A stretch of 64,000 bases of DNA from Lycorma delicatula (taxonomy: Eukaryota; Arthropoda; Insecta; Hemiptera; Fulgoridae). Under the pieces are notes generated by a model, which did no database searches, was not told the origin of the DNA, and worked only from the letters and a program-made list of their open reading frames with translations. Of the stretch, positions 10,927 through 21,523 are shown piece after piece. The DNA is taken from NCBI RefSeq assembly GCF_047948215.1, contig NC_134455.1, forward strand, positions 344,372,997-344,436,996. The letters run 5' to 3'. The position numbers and the translations under genes are program-made. Position 1 is the first letter of the stretch. Every line of letters begins with the position of its first letter.

Positions 10927-13583
10927 GCCCACCCTCAGACTCTTGCAGTGGAACGCCAACTCAGTAGTAGGCCGGAAGGAGGAACTATGCCGTCTGGCCG
11001 AGGATCTACTGATAGACGTGATACTGTTGTCTGAGACGTGCTTGAACCCAAACAAGCAACTGACCCTTCGGAACTATTTTACATATAGGACGGATAGGCC
11101 AGTTCGACCCGGATCTCACTCCTCTGGAGGAACTGCGGTTTTAGTCCACAGACGCCACATGCATACGCGCGTTGTTCTTCATACAAACGTGATGGAGCAA
11201 ACGTGTGTGCATGTGGAGCATCTGGGCACGGTGTATCGGCTGGTTTCGGCTTATAGCAAGCCGAACGACGCGGTAACCGGCGCAGATCTGGATGCCGTGC
11301 TGGAAAATTGGGATGGGCCCATGATACTCATGGGCGACCTCAATGCCAAACACGTGTCATGGAAGGGCGAGAGCCCGCCGCTTGGTCGTCGTAGGCCCTG
11401 AGGTGCCCACGTTCGTGCATCGCTCAGGCAGATCTAGGCCTGACGTGCTGGATATCGCAGTCATGAAGGGGCGTACCCTCCCATTCATGATTGAAACGAT
11501 AGAAGACCTCAGCTCGGACCATTCCCCTGTCCTGTTGGAACTAGGTCAGGCAGGGGGTGGCCGAGATCCCCCGCCTATACCCCGAAGGTCAGTTAACTGG
11601 AAAAGGTTCTACGAAACCCTCCAGCGGGAGTACAGGCCGGTAAATCCTGAGCTCCTGAACACCCCGGAGGAAATCGACGACACTGTCGGGCGCGTCACGT
11701 CGTCAATGACCGAGGCCCTGGCAGGCAGCTCATCGGCCAAGACTCGAGCAGTTGTTCGAAACGACCTCCCTCCTCATATCTCCGAAGCCATAACGGAGAA
11801 ACGACGATTGAGGAGGAGATATCGAATCACCCTGTCCCCCGCTGATAAGCGGGCCTTTTATAATCAAACGGACAGGGTAAAACAACTGCTAAAAAGCCAT
11901 CGAGAGGATTCGTGGAACGAATACCTCGCCTCGGTCTCTGACGACATCTCCTCGGTGTTCAGGTTGAACAGGAGACTGCGAGAAGGGAAAAAGCCTCGCC
12001 ATCCGGTTGTGGGGCAGCGAGGTTTTCTTGCATACTCGGAGGCGGAGAGGGCCGAGGTATTCGCCGATACCTTGGAGGAGCAGTTCACTCCAAACCCCCC
12101 TCCCTCCCCGAACGACGAGCACACAACCGAGGTGGAATCCTTTCTTGTAGATTATTTCTCACAGGTGGAGGACGCCCCTCTAGAGATTGACCAAGTCACT
12201 GAAGCGGAAGTTTCCGCAGCCATTAAGGCCACAAGCCCCGACAAGGCCCCGGGTGTCGACGGGATCAGCGCCCGTGCATTCCGGAACATACCGGCCTCCG
12301 TGATTACAGCAATTTCGGTGATATTCACGTCCATTTTGTACGTTGGATATTTCCCGAATTGTTGGAAAACGGCCAAAGTCGTATGTTTACCCAAACCGGG
12401 GAAAAGTTTACTTTTCCCACGGAATTATAGGCCAATCTCCCTGTTACCGGTATTGTCTAAGTTGTTCGAGAGGATTTTTCTCGAAAAACTGAGGCGATAC
12501 ATGGAGGGAGAAGTGCGGCCCGAGCAATTTGGGTTCAGGGAGGGTCACTCAACTACCCTCCAACTGGTAAAAATAATAGATGACCTTGTCGGAGGCCTGA
12601 ACAGGAAACGGGTGACTGCAGCCGTTTTTCTGGATGTGGCCAAGGCCTTTGACAAAGTTTGGCATAGCGGGCTGCTTTATAAGCTAGCGCGATCGGCGAT
12701 CCCGTACCGCTATGTCAGACTGATGCGGTCATATCTACTAGACCGACATTTTGTCGTGCGCGTAGGGGAAACGATTTCCTCTACCAGAGAAATAGCCGCT
12801 GGGGTTCCCCAAGGAGCAGTACTTTCCCCGTTCATGTACACTTTGTACGTGAACGATATGCCGCTGTCGGAAGGGGTCAAAACGGCCCTTTACGCAGACG
12901 ACACGGCATATTTCTACGAATCCGCAAATGTGGATTACGCGGTCCGGAGGCTCCAAAGGCAGCTGGACTTAGTGGAACCGTGGCTCGACATGTGGAGAAT
13001 CAGGGTCAACGGTGAAAAATCGGTGGCCGTGATGTTCACATGCAAGACACGAAAACCGACCAGAGAGCTGGAAATCTCAGGGGAGAAAATCCCTTTTGAG
13101 AAAACAGTTAAGTACCTGGGGGTGGTGTTGGACAGGCGGCTTACCTTCGACGAGCATGTCAATTATGCGACCCGAAGGGCTAAGGCCGCCAGAGCCTCGC
13201 TATACCCAGTGCTGAACAGTGCCAGCCCGTACCCACTGGCAACTAAGCTGCTCATTTTTCGGCTGTACGTACTGCCGATTCTGACATATGCTTACCCGGC
13301 ATGGGGGGCAGTGTTGAGCTCCTCGCTTCAAAAGAAGATCGAGGCCGTCCAAAACATAGCGTTGCGGACGATCTTTGGAGCTCCGTGGTTCGTCAGGAAC
13401 GCCACTCTCCGATCTGATGCGAGATTTCAATCCGTGTCCGAGGTGGGGGTGGCGCAGGCGCGCAGACTGTTCGGGAGAGCGGCTGTGTCCGAACACAGTC
13501 ATCTTCGGGACATCTGCAGAGAGGACCCAACTCCGACAGGTGTAAGGAAGCGGCCTCACGCCGTACTGGACGAACCACCGTGA
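10919..13583 (+). pseudogene. Retrotransposon ORF2 (endonuclease-RT), copy 1, frameshifted
   Basis: Compared with the 2,706-bp ORF2 of copies 2, 4 and 5, this copy lacks 41 bp after W148 (after about 11362), inside the endonuclease domain just past the GDLNAKH motif. The frame breaks there: the first part ends at 11401, and the rest is open only in another frame to 13583. All RT motifs remain, but a full ORF2 protein cannot be made. The start ATG overlaps the ORF1 stop by 8 nt. Confidence 0.95.
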
Positions 13584-13772
13584 TGGTGCGGTGCGGTAGC
13601 CGAAAATCGACAAACCAGGCTTAGGGGCCTCCATATCGCATGAGCCATAAACGGAATAGTGCGTCAGACGCGTTTCCGGGGTCGCGAGTGATTAGTTTTT
13701 CGCGAGTTATATAATTTGAAGACTTCAAATACGGTAAGTCGCGAATACAACAAAAACGCGGTCTAAATTTAT

Positions 13773-13835
<63 letters not shown>

Positions 13836-13935
13836 GTGTTTTGTTCTGTTTCTCTTGTTTCAGAAACGGGAGAAACGTGGATGTGGAACGACTCGACGTG
13901 CCGTCTCATCCCGCCAGCCGAAAGAAAGTTATAAT

Positions 13936-13971
<36 letters not shown>

Positions 13972-15093
13972 CGTGTGTGTGTTCTGCTTCTTCTGTTGCA
14001 GATACCAACAGCCACCTCAAAACAAATGGTTTCTTCACTGCGGCCACGCGGTCCCCCCAACCCCTTCTCAGACACACGTGTGTCTGAAGGTTAATAATTA
14101 CGTGGAGTGAATATTTACTGTTTACTTCTTCCACAAAAATCGCCGCCCCAAAACCGCGATCGCGAATAGGTATCACCATTTGTAAGTTCCCTATTACCTT
14201 CCTTTCCTTTCAAGAAAGAAGAAAGAGGGAACGAGCCCAGCAGCCATCAGCCCAGCAGTCGCAAGCCCAGTAGCCACCTGCCCAGCAGCCACCGGCCCAG
14301 CAGCCACCTGCCCAGCAGCCACCTACCCAGCAGCGACCTGCCCAGCAGCCACTGACAGCACAGAAGAGCGAAGAAACCTGCACTTTCCCCCGTTCAGCCC
14401 TTCGGGGCTTCGGGAATTACAAGGTTAACGGTATGTAACTTCGGTTACTACCAATTCTTGGAAAGTGCAGGCCAAAGAAGAAAGAAGAGGTCTTCGGGAG
14501 AAGAAGAGGGAGAAGATGAAGAAGAAGGAAGACCAGCCACTCGTCTCAACATCACGGACTGGAGTCCGGAACAGAGCCCAGCAGAGATTCGTCCTGAAGG
14601 GCAGCCATACCAGAAGCGGATGAAGAGCTTCTTAACAACCTCTCCTAACTCAAACTTACAATCAGACCAAATAACCCAGCAATTGCGACTCCTCCGGAAA
14701 AGGGGACGCATTGCTCCCTCCTCACAGATAGTGCCCCGTTGTGGCGTATTCCTGCTAGCCTATTAAAGAGTTAGCACCGAAAGGACTTCAGTGGACGGTC
14801 TGAAGGGGAATTACGTCGGGAGGACAGGCTTTATAAGCCTAGCCTTCCGCGGTCGGCCCATAAAATGGGTTCGGTAACGCTGGTATAACAACGGAATTGG
14901 AATGCAATTAAATCCGTCTTAAATTCACTATAATAATAATATACAAAAATTGAAAAATAAGAACCGAGACTAAAAGTGACCCTTTTAAAAACAAGCCCGA
15001 TTAGAAAGATCCAGCAGCAAGGGACTCTGTCCAGGCTCTGCGATAAAGTAGGGAGTAATAGACTCCTGCCACCTTTGCATTCCATTCCATTCC
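13584..15093 (+). other. Long 3' region of copy 1 with intron-like modules
   Basis: About 1.5 kb after ORF2. It holds a donor-like GTAAGT (13734-13739), poly-T 13776-13833 leading to a CAG ending at 13863, then a second poly-T 13941-13971 leading to a CAG ending at 14001. A 20-bp perfect palindrome follows at 14068-14087, then GTAAGT at 14182, 15-bp CAG-rich repeats (about 14230-14352) and C(UUCG)G hairpins at 14396-14409 and 14430-14452. An open frame occupies the stretch to 14766. In this copy the Pro-Ala-Gln-Gln frame has an in-frame TAG. Confidence 0.75.
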
Positions 15094-15104
15094 TTGGCTT
15101 TAGG
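15094..15104 (+). repeat. Target-site duplication of copy 1 (right)
   Basis: TTGGCTTTAGG following three ATTCC units; second copy of 9011-9021. Confidence 0.9.
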
Positions 15105-15186
15105 TTTACGGGATATATACCGTTTCATACCAGCGTTATCATCCGATCCGCACAACAGCAACAGCAGCAGCATCATCATCATCATC
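15105..15186 (+). promoter_or_regulatory. H1 TATA box and leader, unit 2, abutting copy 1
   Basis: TATATA at 15114-15119 lies about 10 bp right of the element/duplication boundary. Apart from the duplicated TTGG, upstream H1 promoter sequence is displaced by 6 kb. Confidence 0.75.
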
Positions 15187-15786
15187 ATGTCAGACAGCAC
15201 CGCTACAGCTTCAGCTCCCGTCGCCACAGCGACAACTCCGGCCAAGGCAGCTCCAGGGAAAAAGGCGGCATCCAAAGCAGGCGGTTCGAAGAAGCCGAGG
15301 TCTAAGCCGGCGCACCCGCCGACAGCCGATATGGTCAACGCGGCGATCGCCGGTCTCAAAGAGCGCGGCGGATCTTCTCTGCAGGCGATAAAGAAGTACA
15401 TAGCAGCCAACTACAAGGTAGACGCCGAAAAGTTGGCCCCGTTCATCAAGAAATATCTGAAAACGGCGGTCGCGGCAGGCGCCCTCACGCAGCCGAAAGG
15501 TAAAGGAGCGTCCGGCTCTTTCAAGATATCAGTGAAGGGCGAAGGCAAAGCCGCCCCGGCTAAGAAACCGTCCGCTCCGAAGCCGAAACCGAAGAAAGCC
15601 GCAGCAGCCAGCAAACCGAAGAGCGCTTCTGCGAAGAAGGCGGCCGCCCCGAAACCGAAGTCTCCATCGAAGGCGAAAAAGGTGTCCAAGCCGCCGACCA
15701 AGAAACCAAAGTCTCCGAAGCCGAAGAAGGCAGCAGTGAAGAAACCAAAGTCGCCCAAGAAAGCAGCCGCTGGAAAGAAGAAGTAA
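15187..15786 (+). CDS. H1: Histone H1, unit 2
   Basis: 199 residues, identical in protein sequence to the unit 1 copy, with an intact start, stop and stem-loop. It sits directly downstream of copy 1, so its expression depends on the TATA box plus whatever the element's 3' region supplies. Confidence 0.98.
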   Translation: MSDSTATASAPVATATTPAKAAPGKKAASKAGGSKKPRSKPAHPPTADMVNAAIAGLKERGGSSLQAIKKYIAANYKVDAEKLAPFIKKYLKTAVAAGALTQPKGKGASGSFKISVKGEGKAAPAKKPSAPKPKPKKAAAASKPKSASAKKAAAPKPKSPSKAKKVSKPPTKKPKSPKPKKAAVKKPKSPKKAAAGKKK

Positions 15787-15829
15787 ACAGTAAAATTATT
15801 ATTTTACTGTACGTAAATTATTAACAAAT

Positions 15830-15845
15830 GGCCCTTTTCAGGGCC
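15830..15845 (+). terminator. Histone 3' stem-loop of H1, unit 2
   Basis: GGCCCTTTTCAGGGCC with TTTC loop, 44 nt after the stop. Confidence 0.95.
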
Positions 15846-16894
15846 GCCACCAACGTATGAGGTTTTTTCGTTATACGTGTAAAAATAATATTTTGCCTCA
15901 TCATGTTTCGGTGCTGTGCCGAGCCAAAGAAAAGTGGGGCGGACAAAGATCCCCTCTCTGTCCGTCATTAAATTATCACACGGACGGAACGTGTGGACCG
16001 TCCGTAGTATAGTATATCTCTCTCCCCCCCCGGATAGGCATTATTTATAATTATACAGGAGAGATTTTTTTTTTGGAACTTTTATATTTTTATTTATTAG
16101 TAAATTACACCCCCCCGCACAAACGGGTCGATCTTGTATTATTTTGTTTTGTGTTATTATACACATACACAAATATTTTCATCTCTCCCATAAAATCCGT
16201 ATGCCGGGCCGGCGGCATATATATTATGTATGCCGCCATATATTATATGTGTGTAGGCGGCGGCTCTCGGCCCCCTTTTTTTTTTTCATACACGGGAGCT
16301 TCGAATCCCGGTAATTTTCACACACATCAATCTCTCTCTCTCTCTCTCTCTCTAACCTTCCCTCCCTCCCTCCCGCCACGCTAACTCCTCCTTCTTTCTC
16401 ATCGTCCGTCATATATATATGGTGGCAATTGCCTCTGAACTCGGTGGGTGGTTAAATAAAACAACAAACAGCAAGAAATATATGTATATTATATATATAT
16501 GAAATTATGACAAACAAAATAAAGAACTTATTATAATATAGGGGGTGTTGTTGGTTGTGTTTTTTTTCCCCCAAATTCCCACCGAAAGTAACCCTGTCTG
16601 TACCTCTAAGTCCAGCCCAGCCAGGCCCTCCTTCTTTGATTGAAGAAAACAACCCCCAACCCGGTGAAGATAGAAAATTATCATTATTTTACTATACTCT
16701 CTCTATCTACTACTATATATATATATATATATGTGTTGGGTTGTGAATATTGGAATAATTTTTTCTTTGCAGTTTTATATATATGGAAAACAGAATAACA
16801 TTGGTGGTTTTTTTTTTTTTTCTTTTCTCTTCGGCCGAAAAAAAAAAAAAAAGAACCAACCACAACATTTAAAAAACCTCGCATTAAAAATTGT
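15846..16894. other. H1-H3 spacer, unit 2
   Basis: Near-identical to 1221-2264. The (CT)n tract here is uninterrupted, and the (TA)n tract is longer (about 16715-16732). No gene. Confidence 0.85.
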
Positions 16895-16910
16895 GGCCCT
16901 GAAAAGGGCC
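16895..16910 (-). terminator. Histone 3' stem-loop of H3, unit 2
   Basis: Minus-strand stem with TTTC loop, as in unit 1. Confidence 0.95.
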
Positions 16911-16974
16911 GTTGTAAAGATTTTGAATATGATGGTAGTAGTGCGCGCGGACCGTACGTATACGCCACCTCAAA

Positions 16975-17999
<1,025 letters not shown>

Positions 18000-18036
18000 G
18001 CGGTCACCGTTCCCGCTGGTCTACGAATATTAAAAC

Positions 18037-18052
18037 GGCCCTTTTAAGGGCC
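18037..18052 (+). terminator. Histone 3' stem-loop of H4, unit 2
   Basis: TTTA-loop stem, 38 nt after the stop. Confidence 0.95.
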
Positions 18053-18899
18053 ACCCACCAACCAAGAGGTTAATAAAATAGTAGTCTTATCTTTATGTGT
18101 AAATCATCATCAACTAAGAAGAAGAATTAATTTGATGATACAATTTACTTTTACCTTACCTGTGAGATAAAATATTTGTTTGACTGGCAGCAAAAGAGAG
18201 AGAGAGAGAAAAAAAGAAGTATATATATGTATGATGATTGATGATGTGTGTGTGTGTACTTTTTTTTTTACTTTTAAGATTTAAAATGAATTAATCCGCG
18301 TGTAGGTTTTTTATATCCATGTGGATCGTCGTCAGAACACTACTTACTACTAAGGAAGAGAGAGAAATTTACAATAACTACTACATTTTGTACTTGTGTT
18401 TGTTGTTGAGCTTACGAAAATTGAAGAAGGAAGGTACACAAGCAATACAACTTCTTAGTTAGTTAGTAGTAGTAGTAGTAGTAGTATACTGTACGATGTG
18501 TTGTTGTTAACTTCCCATTCAATATAATATGATTGATTGATTTTCTTCTTTTTTTTTTTTTTTGTATTCATTCCCTTGGACGGACCGGCCGGTGTGAACG
18601 GTGATTAAAAATAAATAGCATGCCGCATTCGTGCATATATATATATATATATATGTTTGGGACCTCAACAGGTTCGTAGCGGTTAAAAAGTACGTTCTCA
18701 CCAGGACCTACCTTACAACCTCTATTATTATACTAACTATGTATGTAGGGGGGAAATTAATTTAAATGTGTATGTATTATTTATATGTATGTATCCACAT
18801 CCACCCAACTGTGTGTTGTTTTACTTTAAAAGAATTTAATCATCATTTATGCACGCCAGTTCAACAAGCCTTTTTTTTTTAAACCTTTTCAAACATGGT
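18053..18899. other. H4-H2A spacer, unit 2
   Basis: Same as 3423-4258 with small microsatellite gains (an extra TATA near 18221, and longer AGT and AT tracts). No gene. Confidence 0.85.
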
Positions 18900-18915
18900 G
18901 GCCCTTAAAAGGGCC
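18900..18915 (-). terminator. Histone 3' stem-loop of H2A, unit 2
   Basis: Minus-strand TTTA-loop stem. Confidence 0.95.
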
Positions 18916-18972
18916 GTTTTAATTTGTCTGACGATTGTTTGTGAAGTATCGGACCGGTGATTAGAGCGCTTC

Positions 18973-19635
<663 letters not shown>

Positions 19636-20104
19636 AGGTGGGGATTCTATCCTTGGCTTTGCTTGTGGAAGGATCTCTTTGTGCTCTGTGAATTGTGAGT
19701 CGTTACCAGTCTAGCCAGGTGTTCAACAGGACTTCTACCTGCGTCGACAGACAATGTGAGAAGGGTCTGCGAGGACACCAGCCGGGCCGCCAGCTACCTG
19801 CTTTCAGTTAAGAATAGCATAATCTTTTATTTCTCTTTTATTTGTTTATTCAAAATGTAAAGTGAACTTTCTAAGAAGTCATTAGTATTACATTAGGTTA
19901 ATAGCCTATTATATTGAACTATTGTGATAGCTATAAAATAATTTTATTTTAAATTGTTAGATTTAATCTGTACCTATTTAGGTCTACAGGTTATATCTTC
20001 TTTTGTATTTCTTGTCAGTGTTTTCCAGGAAGTGTAGTGCTAGCATAAGACTTAATTTTAAATTTTAATTTCTTTATTTTCTTTGGTGTTTTATTTTCTC
20101 CTTC

Positions 20105-21523
20105 ATGGAAGGAAAAATAAGGCCTCCCCCACCCCGTTCTCCCACCCCGGAACTGTCCGACGGTGGAGAGGAAGGCGGGTCCGGCGCTAGGAAGCGCCAG
20201 AAACGCCGGAACTCCGCGCCTCCCATGGAGGTGGAGCCCGTAGCGGGCTGCAGCAAGGCTGCAGCAGCCGCCAACCCGCAGGCTGGTGATGGGGCCCCAT
20301 CACAGCCTGCTGCCGTCAGGCGGGAGAAAATCCCGCCAATTATGCTGGACTGCCCAAAGGAGTGGCCAGCGTTAGCGCGCGATATTAAGTCGCGGATCGG
20401 GGGACGCCTGGTGGCGAAAAGCACCGGGCTGTCGATCAGGCTGCAGCTAGGCAGCGAGGCGGATTACCGGGCGGTGCAGAGTTTCCTGCACTCAAAGGGA
20501 ATCGCCTTTCACTCCTTTCAGCTCCCGAAGGATAGGGAGCTGAAGGTAGTTATACGGGGGATCCCCTATGGGGCTGCCCCGGAGGAAATAAGGGAGGAAC
20601 TGACCTCCCTTGGCTATGAGGTAGTTTCAGCTAAGAAGCTCCTCACGAGGGACGGTCGGGAAACCCCGACCTGCCTTGTGGCCCTTAAAAGGACCCCTTC
20701 GGCCCGTACCATCTACGACCTTGGCAGTCTTTTTTACTGCAAGGTCGCAGTGACTGCGTTTGTGTCACGAGGGGGGCCACCCCAGTGCCACAGATGCCAG
20801 AAATTTGGACACTCGTCCAATTACTGCCAGAGGGCCCAGCAATGTGTCAAGTGTGGTGGGGACCACGACACTGCCACATGCGTTAAGCCGCGTGAGGAAC
20901 CAGCCTCATGCGTTAATTGCAAGGGGCCTCACCCGGCCAATTACCGGGGCTGCCCTTATTATAAGGAGCAGGTCAACAGGGTCAAGGGTATTAAAAAGCC
21001 CGCGACTGTTGACGGCCGCAGCTGGGCCCGTGTTGCCGGTGGGGGAATATCAGCCCCCAAACCGGAGGTGCCGGCACCTGTGGCCAAGGCGGTGGTGAAA
21101 AAAGGGGAGGTACCCTCCCCAACACCCGCCAAGCCAAAACCGGCGGCGACCACCAAGAAGGTGGTAAAACAAAAGGCGGCGACAAAGCCGGCCCCGGCGA
21201 AGAAGGCCAAGCCTTCCTCGACGGGAAAGGCAAAGCCTGCTCCGGCTGGGAAGGCCAAGCAGGCTGTTAAAAACACCGCGGCCCCTGTGGCCCCGCGCCC
21301 CACCAAAAGGGCGGCCGCGCCAAAAGGCACCCCCAGCGGAAATCCGAAACCGGCTACCCCGTTGGAGACCACTGGCAGGGACTTCCTGTCACAGATGACA
21401 GTGAAGGATATCCTGCCAGATATCATGATGGTTTTGCCACGCCTGCTCCAGGCAAAATCTCTGAAGGACTGTATTCAGTCCTTAATAGAGTGCCTCATGA
21501 CTGTACTGTCCAGGTATGGTTAG
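20105..21523 (+). CDS. Retrotransposon ORF1 (gag-like), copy 2
   Basis: 472 residues with the same domain layout as copy 1 ORF1. All zinc-knuckle ligands are present (Cys at residue 250). It differs from copies 1 and 4 mainly in the first part of the gene, both at synonymous sites (for example CGGATC against CGTATC near 20395) and by E43V in the SAPPME(A/V)EP region. Downstream it becomes almost identical. This gradient fits a recombination breakpoint in the 5' third of ORF1. Confidence 0.93.
   Translation: MEGKIRPPPPRSPTPELSDGGEEGGSGARKRQKRRNSAPPMEVEPVAGCSKAAAAANPQAGDGAPSQPAAVRREKIPPIMLDCPKEWPALARDIKSRIGGRLVAKSTGLSIRLQLGSEADYRAVQSFLHSKGIAFHSFQLPKDRELKVVIRGIPYGAAPEEIREELTSLGYEVVSAKKLLTRDGRETPTCLVALKRTPSARTIYDLGSLFYCKVAVTAFVSRGGPPQCHRCQKFGHSSNYCQRAQQCVKCGGDHDTATCVKPREEPASCVNCKGPHPANYRGCPYYKEQVNRVKGIKKPATVDGRSWARVAGGGISAPKPEVPAPVAKAVVKKGEVPSPTPAKPKPAATTKKVVKQKAATKPAPAKKAKPSSTGKAKPAPAGKAKQAVKNTAAPVAPRPTKRAAAPKGTPSGNPKPATPLETTGRDFLSQMTVKDILPDIMMVLPRLLQAKSLKDCIQSLIECLMTVLSRYG

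Larger units (their letters stand above)
9022..15093 (+). mobile_element. Non-LTR retrotransposon copy 1 (Jockey-like, full length, defective)
   Basis: 6,072-bp element inserted in the H1 promoter in H1 orientation. It has a 5' UTR of 486 bp, ORF1, an overlapping ORF2, a 1.5-kb 3' region and three terminal ATTCC repeats. It lacks LTRs. The endonuclease and RT motifs, the gag-like ORF1 with three zinc knuckles and the absence of RNase H place it in or near the Jockey clade by established family architecture. It is inactivated by a 41-bp deletion in ORF2 and a Cys-to-Trp change in ORF1. It is closest to copy 4 in its 3'-region variants. Confidence 0.93.

Noticed and set aside
14230..14352. CAG-rich direct repeats as a CRISPR-like array
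   Set aside because: 15-bp contiguous repeats without spacers, in a eukaryotic retrotransposon; a simple tandem repeat.
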